64,000 nucleotides of DNA from Microbacterium amylolyticum (GCF_011046975.1 NZ_CP049253.1:558001-622000); one strand, 5' to 3'. Counted from the first letter of the stretch, positions 16,949 to 26,087 are shown. Numbers and translations are program-made. The notes: generated from the letters alone by a model not told the origin.

Positions 16949-17692
16949 GGCGTCGGGAACCGTCCATGTGAGAGGGTTCTGATTCCACGAGTTCCCCACA
17001 GACACGACGATCTTGCCCGCGATGTAGCGGTCGATGGACCACTCGAGGATTCGCCCGTTGGGATCACGGGAGACACGACGATGTGTCAGAAGGGCCGAGC
17101 CACGCGCCACTCCCAAGAGCTGCGCATCGCGAGCTTTCGCTCCTTCTGCGCCGAAGCGGTGCTCGGCATGCGTGAACCGCACTCCATGCTCCGCGAGAAC
17201 CATCGTCACCGATGACGCCTCAGCGGGAATCGCCTGGACGAGCTCACCCACCCATTCGGCGTACCGGGTGCGCTCCAACATGACGACATCGCCGTCGAGC
17301 ATGCGCACACGAACGACGTTGAGGACGCGTGTGCCGCGCGGGGCCTGCAGAAGGCGCTCGTCCGTCTCGTCGGCGATTTGCCAAACGCTCTCAACAACGC
17401 GACCACCAGGCTCGCGTCCCTTGCCACGCGCCCACTGCGCGAAGCTGTGGAATTCATCGAACGAGGAACGCTGTCGCGGCACGCGCACAACTGTTTTCGG
17501 ACGCCCCCTGCTTCCGTCAACGATCCCTTCGGCTACGAGCTCCTTGAGTGCCACACGAACTGTGCCGAGGGATGCGCCGAACCGCTCGGCCAATACCCGC
17601 TCGGGCGGCAAGGAGTCACCAACGGCGTACGCACCAGACAGGATCTCCTCGCGCAGTGCGTCGGCGATCGTCCGAAAGGCAAATGTCTGCAC
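16943..17692 (-). CDS. GntR-family regulator with UTRA domain (HutC/PhnF subfamily)
   Basis: A 249-aa transcription factor. The winged helix-turn-helix is seen in ADALREEILSGAYAVGDSLPPERVLAERFGASLGTVRVALKELVAEG, and the UTRA ligand-binding domain spans about 85-240. The GTG at 17692 follows AAGGGA by about 9 nt; in-frame ATGs at 17749 and 17758 lack a ribosome-binding site but remain possible. UTRA regulators bind sugars, histidine or phosphate compounds. This one is divergent from a transporter operon with a phosphodiesterase and a phosphatase, so a phosphorylated inducer is plausible. Two palindromes in the shared promoter region are candidate binding sites. Confidence 0.85.
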   Translation of the reverse strand: MQTFAFRTIADALREEILSGAYAVGDSLPPERVLAERFGASLGTVRVALKELVAEGIVDGSRGRPKTVVRVPRQRSSFDEFHSFAQWARGKGREPGGRVVESVWQIADETDERLLQAPRGTRVLNVVRVRMLDGDVVMLERTRYAEWVGELVQAIPAEASSVTMVLAEHGVRFTHAEHRFGAEGAKARDAQLLGVARGSALLTHRRVSRDPNGRILEWSIDRYIAGKIVVSVGNSWNQNPLTWTVPDAS

Positions 17693-17830
17693 CCGATGGG
17701 GTCCCTTCGTGCGCCGCGCAGCCTGGGCGCGACAGGTATGAACACTCATTGTATGCACCCGGCACCTGTCAACCCGCCCGCCGGCTGTCGTTCACATCAC
17801 GTTCCCTTTCTCGTTGTCGATTCGACATGT

Positions 17831-17873
17831 TCACTAGTGATCTTTATGGTGGTTGAGACAACATCACTAGGGA
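17831..17873 (+). promoter_or_regulatory. Paired palindromes, candidate GntR operators, over the transporter promoter
   Basis: TCACTAGTGA (17831-17840) is a perfect 10-bp palindrome. TCACTAGGGA (17864-17873) repeats it with one mismatch, centre to centre 33 bp away, close to three helical turns. The first lies between a possible -35 (TTCGAC, 17821-17826) and -10 (TATGGT, 17845-17850). The base composition is unusually AT-rich here. Confidence 0.55.
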
Positions 17874-17929
17874 CGTTGGTCATATCTCGGTGATGAGTAG
17901 CTCGACAACTCTCACGAAAGGCTGTGACC

Positions 17930-19072
17930 TTGAACACCATGAGCACACGCGCCCTCACCGCAACCGGCGTGGTTGCCGCGGCGGCTATCGCGCTGACAGG
18001 CTGCACAACCTCGGCGGCCGAGTCCGAGTCCTCCGCACTGTGGCGGAGCGCAACAACCGTCTCCGAGGGCGGTGGTTTCGATCAGCTTGTCGAAGACGCG
18101 CAGGCCGAAGGAACCTTTAACGTCATGGGCCTCTACGAGGACTGGGCCAACTACGGCGGGCTGCTCGATGCCTTCTCCGAGAAGTACGGCATCACCATCA
18201 ACAACGACACCTCGACGGGGTCGAGCCAGGATCTCGTCAACGCCGTTGTCAACCGGCAGGGCCAGGACACCTCACTCGACTACCTCGACACCGGTATGAG
18301 CTACGCAGTTCAAGCCGATCTCGATGGTCTCCTCGCCGAATACGCGCCGGAGACGATTGCCGACATCGACCCCTCGTACATCGGCGAAAACGGCACCTGG
18401 CTGCACCAGTACGGCGGAACCATCGCGATCGCCTGTGACACGGGCCGCGTCGAGACCTGTCCGACCAGCTTCGCCGACCTGCTGGACCCCCAGTACCGCG
18501 GCCAGGTCGCGCTCCCGAACACCCCGGAGAACTCCGAATCTGCGTTCATGATCGTGCACGCAGCCGCGCTCGCACACGGCGGCAGCCTCGACGACATCAC
18601 GCCCGGCATCGAGTTCTTCCGGGAGCTCAACGAAGTCGGGAACTTCATCCCCGTTCAAGGCAACGCCGGAACGCTCGAAACCGGAGAGACGCCAATTCTT
18701 CTCGAGTGGACATACACGCTGCAGCCCGTGGCTGACCGGCTTGCCGACGAGGTCGGCATGGAGATCGACGTCATCATCCCGGACGACGGCGTCGTCTCGT
18801 CGTTCTACGCCGCATCACTGAACGCCGACGCACCGCACCCCGCGACCGCAAGGCTCTTCTTCGAGTTCCTCTTCTCCGACGAGGGGCAGAACCTGCTTCT
18901 CCAGGGCGGTGTCTCCCCTGTTCGCCTCGACGCCATGATTGCGGCAGGAACCGTGGACGAAGATGCCCTCGCGGCCCTTCCGAGCGCGGAACTCGGACAG
19001 TCGCCCACGCTCGAACAGCGTCAGGCAAATCAGGATGTCATCGACGAGCAGTGGTCCGCGGCCATCCGGTGA
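17930..19072 (+). CDS. Extracellular solute-binding lipoprotein of an ABC importer
   Basis: A 380-aa lipoprotein. The signal peptide ends in a lipobox (ALTGC), so the mature protein is lipid-anchored outside the membrane. The rest is a periplasmic-binding fold of the polyamine/iron/2-aminoethylphosphonate type, with phrases such as NVMGLYEDWANYGGLLDAFSEKYGI (N-terminal lobe) and PANTPENSESA-like linker sequence. Two Cys in IACDTGRVETC may form a disulfide. TTG 17930 is the start best placed relative to AAAGG (8 nt); GTG 17924 and ATG 17939 are alternatives. It is the first gene of a six-gene operon. Confidence 0.83.
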   Translation: MNTMSTRALTATGVVAAAAIALTGCTTSAAESESSALWRSATTVSEGGGFDQLVEDAQAEGTFNVMGLYEDWANYGGLLDAFSEKYGITINNDTSTGSSQDLVNAVVNRQGQDTSLDYLDTGMSYAVQADLDGLLAEYAPETIADIDPSYIGENGTWLHQYGGTIAIACDTGRVETCPTSFADLLDPQYRGQVALPNTPENSESAFMIVHAAALAHGGSLDDITPGIEFFRELNEVGNFIPVQGNAGTLETGETPILLEWTYTLQPVADRLADEVGMEIDVIIPDDGVVSSFYAASLNADAPHPATARLFFEFLFSDEGQNLLLQGGVSPVRLDAMIAAGTVDEDALAALPSAELGQSPTLEQRQANQDVIDEQWSAAIR

Positions 19073-19950
19073 CTTCCGCCACGTCCTCCCGCGCCCGCCG
19101 AGCAGGTCTCGGCGGGCGCGGATCGCCTGCCATCATTGCCCTGGCGCCGATGGCACTTCTCCTGGCCTGCTTCTTCCTTCTTCCGCTCCTTGGCATGGCC
19201 ATCGTCGCGTTCTCGGTCAGCGATGGACAGGGCGGAAAGACTCTTGGCCTCGAGAACTTCGCCAGCCTCGCCGACCGCGGCCAGGCAATCGCGAACTCGG
19301 TGCGCGTGTCACTCGTCGGGTCCGCCGTTGGGGCCGGCATCGGAGCGATCACAGCGTTTTGTATCGCACAGATCCGGCACCGCCGCCTCGACGACGTCGT
19401 TGCCGTTCTCTCGTCCGTACTCGCCAATGACGGTGGCGCTCCCCTGGCGTTCTCATTCATTGTGACCATCGGCAACACGGGTTTTCTCTTCGCTGCGCTC
19501 GGACTCGACTCGGTCGGGTTCTCTCTGTATAGCTGGCAGGGCCTTGTGGTCATGTACCAGTACTTCCTCATCCCGACCATGATCATGGTGACGCTTCCGA
19601 CCTTCGTCGGTCTCCGCCGCGAGTGGCACGAAGCCAACAAGAGCCTCGGTGGCTCGGCGTGGACGTTCTGGCGCCGTGTCGGGATTCCTGTTGCGGCCCC
19701 GGCCCTTCTCGGCGGGTGGATTCTGTTGTTCGGCTCCGCCTACGCAACGCATGCTTCCGCCGCCGTTCTCATCGGAACCGGCGGTTTCCCCCTCGTGACG
19801 CTGACGATCGCTGACGAACTCCGATCCGGCACGCGCGCAGGAGGCGAAGAAGCCGCCATGGCACTCGGCCTCACGATGGTCGCGATCGCTGTCGTCGTTC
19901 TGTTCCTTTTCAATCGACTGCAGAGGATGTCCGCACGATGGCTCGCCTGA
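19069..19950 (+). CDS. ABC transporter permease (first inner-membrane subunit)
   Basis: A 293-aa membrane protein of the PotB/CysU-like permease class. About six membrane helices are evident, with the cytoplasmic EAA-type loop at SLRREWHEANKSLGGSAWTFWRRVGIPVAAPAL-like sequence (EANKSLGGSAWTFWRRVGIP is visible), which contacts the ATPase. The GTG start overlaps the lipoprotein stop by 4 nt; the upstream in-frame GTG at 19051 lies inside that gene. It pairs with the second permease downstream. Confidence 0.88.
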   Translation: MTSATSSRARRAGLGGRGSPAIIALAPMALLLACFFLLPLLGMAIVAFSVSDGQGGKTLGLENFASLADRGQAIANSVRVSLVGSAVGAGIGAITAFCIAQIRHRRLDDVVAVLSSVLANDGGAPLAFSFIVTIGNTGFLFAALGLDSVGFSLYSWQGLVVMYQYFLIPTMIMVTLPTFVGLRREWHEANKSLGGSAWTFWRRVGIPVAAPALLGGWILLFGSAYATHASAAVLIGTGGFPLVTLTIADELRSGTRAGGEEAAMALGLTMVAIAVVVLFLFNRLQRMSARWLA

Positions 19951-20810
19951 CCTCGCCCCTGCGCTGGGTGCCCATCCTTGCCGTTGCGCTGTATCTGGCG
20001 GTTCCCATCATCTGCAGCATCGCCTTCGCTACCTTTCCCGGCGGATCCTTTTCGCTGCGGGCATTCGAGGTGCTGACAGGCGATCAGAATCTCGCCTCGG
20101 CCGCGCTACGCACCCTCACCATCGCAGCGATCACGATCGTCGTGCTACTGCTGACGCTTGTCCCCGCTGTCGTGGCAGTTCACCTCTGGGCACCGAGGCT
20201 CCGCCCCCTTCTCGAGGTGCTGTGCACGTTGCCGCTTGTTGTTCCCTCGATCGCACTCGCCGCCGGAGTCATTTCGCTTCTGCGGTGGGGCGCTTCCCAG
20301 GGACGAGGATCCGTCCCCGGCCAGATCAGCCAGACCCTGCAAAATCCCGACCTTCCGTTGATTCTCGTTGGCACCTACGTCGTTCTTTGCCTCCCCTTCA
20401 CGTTCCGTTCCATCGACGCGGGCCTCCGCACAATTCCCCTCAAGGCGATCGTCGAGGGCTCGACGATCCTCGGCGCCAGCACCTGGGGAACGATCTGGCG
20501 GGTCGTCCTTCCCAACATCGCCGGCCCCGTTCGCTTTTCTGCTTTCTTCGGAACCGCACTGTGCTTCGGTGAGTTCTCCATTGCTGCCACGCTCAGCCAA
20601 CAAACGGTTCCGGTCTGGCTCTTCACGGTGTCCCAGACCGACTTTCGCGCGTCGATCGCCGTCGCCGTCCTCCTGAATCTGACCACCTGGGCACTCATGC
20701 TTCTCGCCACTGTCGCCGCGAGCCGCATGGCTCCCACACGCGTTATCGATGACAGCAACACCGCCGACCCGGCCCAGAGTGCTTCCCCCGAGAAGGTGAC
20801 CGCATCATGA
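19938..20810 (+). CDS. ABC transporter permease (second inner-membrane subunit)
   Basis: A 290-aa permease of the PotC-like class with six predicted helices. The EAA-type loop reads EGSTILGASTWGTIWRVVLP. Its start overlaps the end of the first permease by 13 nt, and its stop overlaps the ATPase start by 4 nt, so stoichiometric expression is likely. The last 25 residues are polar. Confidence 0.88.
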   Translation: MARLTSPLRWVPILAVALYLAVPIICSIAFATFPGGSFSLRAFEVLTGDQNLASAALRTLTIAAITIVVLLLTLVPAVVAVHLWAPRLRPLLEVLCTLPLVVPSIALAAGVISLLRWGASQGRGSVPGQISQTLQNPDLPLILVGTYVVLCLPFTFRSIDAGLRTIPLKAIVEGSTILGASTWGTIWRVVLPNIAGPVRFSAFFGTALCFGEFSIAATLSQQTVPVWLFTVSQTDFRASIAVAVLLNLTTWALMLLATVAASRMAPTRVIDDSNTADPAQSASPEKVTAS

Positions 20811-21868
20811 CCATTCCCGCCACAGCCAACAACGACGTCGTCCTCGAGAACGTGACGAAAACCTTCGGCACGACGACGGTTCTGAAGGACATGTCTGTTC
20901 GCATCGCGCCCGGCGAGCTCCTCAGTGTGCTCGGCCCGTCGGGATGCGGGAAGACAACCGCACTCAGGATTCTGGCCGGTTTCGAAAAGCCGACGTCAGG
21001 CCGTGTGCTCGTCGGCGGCGACGACGTCACGCACCGTGCGCCGAACCGGCGCGACATCGGAATGGTGTTCCAGGCCTACAGCCTGTTCCCCAATCTCTCC
21101 GTGCTCCACAACGTTGAGTACGGACTGCGCATTCGACGCCTGCCGAGCCCCGAGCGCCGCCGCAGGGCGAACGATCTGCTGGAGATGTGCGGACTGGATC
21201 ATCTCGCCACGCGTTTTCCCCACCAGCTCTCCGGCGGGCAACAGCAACGCGTGGCACTGGCGCGAGCCCTCGCCGTTCAACCGTCGGTTCTCCTCTTGGA
21301 CGAGCCGCTCTCCGCGCTCGATGCCATCGTGCGCGCTCAGATTCGTGATGAGATACGGCGACTCCAGCAGCAGCTGGGCATCACGACGATGTTCGTGACG
21401 CACGACCAGGGCGAAGCACTCGCGATTGCCGATCGTGTCGCTGTCCTCAACGGCGGTCATATCGAACAGATCGCCGCACCACAGGATGTCTATCAGCGGC
21501 CGGCGTCCGAGTTCGTCGCCCGTTTCGTGGGAACCGTCACGGAGGTGGGCGCTCGCCCCGAATTCGCTGGCGGACCGCTACCGCTCGTGGCTCCCTCAGC
21601 CGGCCTCGACACGCTGTTCGTCCGACCGGAAGATGTCGAACTGCGCCGCGACGCCGATGGCGATGCCACCGTCACCGAACAGACATATCTTGGCGAACGG
21701 ACCATCGTCAGCGCCGTGACGCCGGAAGGCTTCCGGATCACCAGCTCGGTCTCGGCCGCCGCGGCATCGTCGATCTCACCGGGCACCAGAGTGAGAGCAC
21801 ACGTCTCCGCTGCCCCGGCGCTCCGGCTGCCGAGCGCCTCGGGTGCGCGCAACCGAGTTCTCGCGTGA
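20807..21868 (+). CDS. ABC importer ATPase with TOBE-like C-terminal domain
   Basis: A 353-aa ATPase of the PotA/CysA/FbpC class. Walker A is GPSGCGKTT, signature LSGGQQQRVALARAL, Walker B VLLLDEPLSALD, and the H-loop is in FVTHDQGEA. About 110 residues after the ATPase domain form a regulatory TOBE-like region (TLFVRPEDVELR). Its ATG overlaps the upstream stop by 4 nt and its stop overlaps the HAD gene. This class moves polyamines, iron, sulfate, thiamine or 2-aminoethylphosphonate; the neighbours favour a phosphorus compound. Confidence 0.9.
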   Translation: MTIPATANNDVVLENVTKTFGTTTVLKDMSVRIAPGELLSVLGPSGCGKTTALRILAGFEKPTSGRVLVGGDDVTHRAPNRRDIGMVFQAYSLFPNLSVLHNVEYGLRIRRLPSPERRRRANDLLEMCGLDHLATRFPHQLSGGQQQRVALARALAVQPSVLLLDEPLSALDAIVRAQIRDEIRRLQQQLGITTMFVTHDQGEALAIADRVAVLNGGHIEQIAAPQDVYQRPASEFVARFVGTVTEVGARPEFAGGPLPLVAPSAGLDTLFVRPEDVELRRDADGDATVTEQTYLGERTIVSAVTPEGFRITSSVSAAAASSISPGTRVRAHVSAAPALRLPSASGARNRVLA

Positions 21869-22542
21869 GCGCGCTCGTCATCTCCGATGGCGCCGGCGGT
21901 TCGTTCACTGCGCACGCCGTCGTCTTTGACTGCGATGGCATCCTCGTCGACTCAGAATCCGTATGGTTGCGCCTGATTTCCGAGTGCCTTGCCGAGCTTC
22001 CTGATGTCGACGCTGACGCGTTTCACGGGCTCAGCGTCGACGACACGGCGCGCGTTCTCGCTGCGCACACGGGCCAGGCAGCGAGCGATGTCCGTATCGA
22101 CCTGGTCAAGACCTACTCGGACCTCCTTCGCCCCGGAGTGGAACCCATGCCGGGGGCCGTCGAGCTCATGACGCACCTGGCCGCCCACATCCCCGTCGCG
22201 GTGGCAAGCAACGGTTTACGCCACGATGTCAACATGATGCTGAAGAGCGTTGGCCTGCTGGATATCATCCCCGTGATCCGCACCCTCGAAGACGTCCCTC
22301 GGGGGAAACCCGCTCCTGATCTGTATCTCGCTGCCGCGCATGCCTTGGGGACGGACCCGCGCCACATCATCGCCCTCGAGGATTCGCCCGCTGGCGCCAC
22401 GGCAGCTCGTACCGCCGGCATGACGGTGCTCGGGGTCAACGCGGATCCGCGCGTTGCGCTGACCTGCGACGCCCGATTCGCGTCACTCGTCGACATCACT
22501 GCCCGGATTGTTCCCGAGACAATGGAGACACGCACATCATGA
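21865..22542 (+). CDS. HAD-superfamily phosphatase (beta-phosphoglucomutase/phosphatase-like)
   Basis: A 225-aa haloacid dehalogenase-type hydrolase. Nucleophile Asp22 and general acid Asp24 lie in VVFDCDGILVDSE, the Ser/Thr motif is in VAVASNG, the Lys is in PRGKPAPDLYL, and the metal-binding acids are in IALEDSPAGA. A helical cap sits between motifs 1 and 2, as in sugar-phosphate phosphatases and mutases. It is coupled by GTGA/ATGA overlaps to the ATPase and the EEP gene. It likely removes phosphate from the product of the operon's phosphodiesterase or from the imported compound itself. Confidence 0.87.
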   Translation: MSALVISDGAGGSFTAHAVVFDCDGILVDSESVWLRLISECLAELPDVDADAFHGLSVDDTARVLAAHTGQAASDVRIDLVKTYSDLLRPGVEPMPGAVELMTHLAAHIPVAVASNGLRHDVNMMLKSVGLLDIIPVIRTLEDVPRGKPAPDLYLAAAHALGTDPRHIIALEDSPAGATAARTAGMTVLGVNADPRVALTCDARFASLVDITARIVPETMETRTS

Positions 22543-23441
22543 CCGTTCCCCTGCCTTCTCCCTCGGCCCCGCCGTCGATCCGCGTGCTCACCTGGAACAT
22601 CTGGTGCGGCGGTCGCGAGGTGGCACATTCTGCCGCCAAACAGATCGATGTTCTCCGCGACCAGTGCGCCGACATCGTTCTGCTCCAGGAAGCGTGGGAA
22701 GGATCGGCTGCGCCTCTTGCCGCGGCCCTCGACATGGGCGTCGCTCAGCAGGGATACGATAACGCCGTCCTCAGCCCGCATCCGGCACGGCTGATCGCGA
22801 CCGGAACGGATCCGTATGCGAGCGCCGCGATCGTCTCAACGTTCCTTGGCGAGGTTCTCGCCTGGTCCGTGCACCTTGCACCGTGGGACTACGGTCCCTA
22901 CCGGCACGGCGCATCAGCCGGCGAGAAGAACACCGCCTTTGGCGCAGAACGGGAGGTTCCGGGCGAGGAGGAACGAGCGGAGCAAATTCGATCGGTTCTC
23001 ACAGAGACGGAACGCATTCTCGCCGGGCACGGTGAGATGCCGGTGATCATCGCGGGAGACTTTAACGTTCCTTCGCCCCAGGACTGGAACGGCCACCACC
23101 GTCCAGATGTCGCGTGGCCCGCCACGCAGATTCTCCTCGACGCTGGCTACGCTGACGCGTTCCGGGACATCCACCCCGACCCTGGCGCTGCGCCCGGGCT
23201 GACGTGGGCACAGATTCACACTCTCGAAGATGAGCCGCGCGATCGCATCGACTTCATCTTCACGCGCGGGCTCACCGCAGTGGCGGCCGACCACTACGGC
23301 TCTGTGATCGACGACGAGAACCGGACGGGCTTCACCGAACACGGCGGAAGCAACGCGTATATTCCCCACCACGCGGACAACGCGTTTCCCAGCGATCACC
23401 TCGCCGTTCGCGCCGCTTTGGCCGCGACACCGGTAGGCTGA
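22539..23441 (+). CDS. Endonuclease/exonuclease/phosphatase (EEP) family hydrolase
   Basis: A 300-aa metal-dependent phosphodiesterase or phosphatase. It keeps the family motifs in order: LTWNIWCGG (Asn), LLQEAWE (metal-binding Glu), IIAGDFNVPS (catalytic Asp/Asn), DRIDFIF, and the C-terminal FPSDHLAV (Asp-His pair). It has no signal peptide, so it acts in the cytoplasm. The family covers DNases, inositol phosphatases, sphingomyelinases and cyclic phosphodiesterases; which reaction applies cannot be read from the sequence. As last gene of the transporter operon it probably opens a phosphodiester brought in from outside. Confidence 0.87.
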   Translation: MTVPLPSPSAPPSIRVLTWNIWCGGREVAHSAAKQIDVLRDQCADIVLLQEAWEGSAAPLAAALDMGVAQQGYDNAVLSPHPARLIATGTDPYASAAIVSTFLGEVLAWSVHLAPWDYGPYRHGASAGEKNTAFGAEREVPGEEERAEQIRSVLTETERILAGHGEMPVIIAGDFNVPSPQDWNGHHRPDVAWPATQILLDAGYADAFRDIHPDPGAAPGLTWAQIHTLEDEPRDRIDFIFTRGLTAVAADHYGSVIDDENRTGFTEHGGSNAYIPHHADNAFPSDHLAVRAALAATPVG

Positions 23442-23471
23442 GCGCCTCTCTCGCTCCGAAAGCGATCGGCG

Positions 23472-24887
23472 CTATCGCCGCAGTTCCGCAGCGTGCCCCA
23501 GCCGGAAACCCGGGAGAAGCGCAACGAGGGCGAGAACAACCGAGAACGCGAAAACGGCCGTAAAACCGTCGGCGGCCAGTGTGAAGATCAGGCCCATGAT
23601 CGCCATCGATGACGCCGTTCCGACAGCGTCGGAGATCTGCAACGCTGACGAATTGAAGCCCTGGTTGTTGCGCGTGGAGTAAGCAAGCGAGAGGACGGTC
23701 AGGCGCGGGTACATCAGCCCCATCCCGAAGCCAGCAAGGCCCCAGAGCACAATGGGGATCCACGGCGGGAGCAGAAGCCAGGCCGACAATGCCATGGCTG
23801 TGAGAGCACCGGTGAGCAGAAAAATACCGCTGAGCGCGATGTTCCTGTTTCCGATCCTGTCGCCATAGCGGCCCGTGATCTCCGATCCGGCCGTCCAGGT
23901 GATCGCGGCCGCGGTCAGCCCGAGCCCGGCGAAGGTGGGCGAAAAGCCATACCGGTCCTGGAAGAGATAGGGAACATAGATCTCGGCGCCGAACAGGGCG
24001 CCTGCGATCAGACCGCGCATCAGGATCACACTGGGAAGGCCACGACCCGCCAGATAGGTGCGGCGAGGGACGAGGGGGCGCATCGCCAGAGCGACAACGG
24101 TGATCGCGCCCAGCGCCACGGCGCCCGTACCCCACGTGGGCAGGCCGATGCCCTCCCCCTTGCCTGCGAGGTTAAGAACCAACGCGGCGACCGCCACGAT
24201 TCCGGCGAGCCCGAGGCGTGCGCCGACGCGACCATCAGCGGGAGCGTCGTCGCTATCGGGAATGCCGCGCAGACGCGGCGCGATCATGCTGAACGCCATC
24301 ACCGCGAATACGGCGACACCACCGAACACCCATCGCCAGTGCACGAACTCCGTGACAGCACCAGCGGCCGCGGGACCAATCAGTGACGGGATGATCCACG
24401 CTGCGGCGAACAGGGCCATGACACGACCGTGCAGATTGGCGGGATACACGCGGGCGATCACCACATACAGGGAGACCACCATGCCGCCGGAGCCCAGCCC
24501 CATGACGAGGCGTCCGGTGACGAGAATCTCCATCGTCGGCGCAGCCGCGTCGATAAGGAGACCAACGAGGAAAAGCCCGACGGCCCCGGTAATCGGGATC
24601 GCCGGCCCCTTCCGGTCACTCATTGCACCGGCCGCGACCATGCCGATCACACTCGTGGCGAATGTGCCCGAGAAGGCAAGCGCGTAAAGGTCGTACCCGT
24701 TGAGATCATCAGCAACGGCTGGCATCACGGTGGTGACGGCCAGCGTCTGCAGAGCAGCAAGAAAGATGAGGGAGACTGCGCCGAGGGTCGTCCAGACGAA
24801 CTGGCGATCCCAGATGCTAGCCCCGGACCGCTCCGGTTGAAGAGGAAGCGGTCCGGAGAAGCTTGACGGATCCGCGGAATGGCTCAC
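23472..24887 (-). CDS. MFS transporter (multidrug-efflux type)
   Basis: A 471-aa major facilitator protein with about 14 hydrophobic segments. Motif A-like sequence is seen as GAMSDRKGPAIPI, and GRLVMGLGSGGMV and MALFAAAWIIPSLIGPA fit the drug/H+ antiporter group. A polar 30-residue N-terminus precedes the first helix. The GTG start overlaps the stop of the PatB-like gene by 4 nt, so both are probably made from one transcript. The substrate may relate to the product of that lyase, but this is not shown. Confidence 0.83.
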   Translation of the reverse strand: MSHSADPSSFSGPLPLQPERSGASIWDRQFVWTTLGAVSLIFLAALQTLAVTTVMPAVADDLNGYDLYALAFSGTFATSVIGMVAAGAMSDRKGPAIPITGAVGLFLVGLLIDAAAPTMEILVTGRLVMGLGSGGMVVSLYVVIARVYPANLHGRVMALFAAAWIIPSLIGPAAAGAVTEFVHWRWVFGGVAVFAVMAFSMIAPRLRGIPDSDDAPADGRVGARLGLAGIVAVAALVLNLAGKGEGIGLPTWGTGAVALGAITVVALAMRPLVPRRTYLAGRGLPSVILMRGLIAGALFGAEIYVPYLFQDRYGFSPTFAGLGLTAAAITWTAGSEITGRYGDRIGNRNIALSGIFLLTGALTAMALSAWLLLPPWIPIVLWGLAGFGMGLMYPRLTVLSLAYSTRNNQGFNSSALQISDAVGTASSMAIMGLIFTLAADGFTAVFAFSVVLALVALLPGFRLGHAAELRR

Positions 24888-26032
24888 GCGCGGATTAGCA
24901 CTCCGATGCGTTCAATCGCATCGGTGAGAATCTCGGGGCTCGTTCCGTAGTTAATCCGGATGAATCCCACTCCCGGCGCTCCGAAGGATAGTCCCGGGTT
25001 CACCGCAACACGGGCGTCCTCAAGGATCCGCGCCGCGGGGTTGTCGCCCAATCCGGTGGCCCGCATATCCACCCAGGCGAGGAAGCCGGCGTCTCCCGGC
25101 TCATAGACCGCGCCAGGAACGTGCTCCGCGAGCAGCTCGACGAGCAACTGCTGGTTGGAAACTAGCCGCTCGCGCAACGCATCCAGCCACTCATCGCCCT
25201 CTTCAAAGGCAGCAATGCCCGCTTTGATGCCGAACAAGCCCGTGCGCCATTCGACCTCAACGGGGATGCGCTGGACGATCTGCGCATTCTCCTCGGAGGC
25301 CGTGACGATGTGAGCACATTTCAAACCCGCGAGGTTAAACGCCTTGCTGGCGCTGAGAACAGCGAAGCCGACCTTTTCTGCGTCGGTTCCTGTCGAGAGA
25401 AAGGGCGTGAAGTCCCGACCCGGCATCGTCAAGGGTGCGTGGATCTCGTCGCTGACAACAGCAGCGCCGTGAGACGCCGCGATTCGTGCCAGTTCGGCCA
25501 GCGTCGCCGCGTCGTGCGCCGTACCGGTGGGGTTATGAGGGTTGCAGAGGAGCAGCGCCACAGCGCCCTCGGCAAAGGCCTGATCGATGCCGTGAAGATC
25601 GAGCTTCCACCCGCCCGGTGTCTTGAGCAGCGGAACATCGACGTACTCGGTGTGCGATTCCTCGTGCACACCGAAGAACGGCGGATACACGGGCGAGGTG
25701 ACGACGACCTTCTGCCCCGGCTTCGTGACGGCGCGGAGAAGCTCGGCAACACCCATCATCACGTCACACGTGGTCCGGACGCGACCCGGGTCGACGTCCC
25801 ATCCCCACCGCCGCTGCGCGAAGGACACAAACGAATCCGGATAGCGCGTTTTCGGGGGCACATAACCGGTGTCTCCGATGCGCAAAGCCTCGCTCAGAAC
25901 ACGTTCGATCGGGGCAGCCAGCGGGAAGTCCGTCTCGGCAACGAACAGAGGAAGCACGTCGTCTCCGTGCGTCGCCCACTTCGTGCTGGAACGCTGGCGG
26001 AGTTCGTCGAGGGGAAGGGCGTCGAGCATCAC
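24884..26032 (-). CDS. PatB/MalY-type PLP-dependent C-S lyase or aminotransferase
   Basis: A 382-aa fold-type I PLP enzyme of the MalY/PatB group, which includes cystathionine beta-lyases. N-terminal features are KWATHGDDVLPLFVAETDFPLA, with the usual RYP motif as TRYPDSF; CNPHNPTGT and VVSDEIHAPL bind the cofactor, and SASKAFNLAGLKCA holds the Schiff-base Lys. RINYGTSPEIL contains the carboxylate-binding Arg. GTG 26032 is followed directly by ATG 26029; the AGG eight bases upstream favours the GTG. It would cleave cystathionine or cysteine S-conjugates. It is coupled to an exporter gene. Confidence 0.87.
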   Translation of the reverse strand: MMLDALPLDELRQRSSTKWATHGDDVLPLFVAETDFPLAAPIERVLSEALRIGDTGYVPPKTRYPDSFVSFAQRRWGWDVDPGRVRTTCDVMMGVAELLRAVTKPGQKVVVTSPVYPPFFGVHEESHTEYVDVPLLKTPGGWKLDLHGIDQAFAEGAVALLLCNPHNPTGTAHDAATLAELARIAASHGAAVVSDEIHAPLTMPGRDFTPFLSTGTDAEKVGFAVLSASKAFNLAGLKCAHIVTASEENAQIVQRIPVEVEWRTGLFGIKAGIAAFEEGDEWLDALRERLVSNQQLLVELLAEHVPGAVYEPGDAGFLAWVDMRATGLGDNPAARILEDARVAVNPGLSFGAPGVGFIRINYGTSPEILTDAIERIGVLIRA

Positions 26033-26087
26033 CCGTCGAGCCTAACCCCCACGCCCCGAATGTTGCCTCTTTCCTGCACACGGACAC

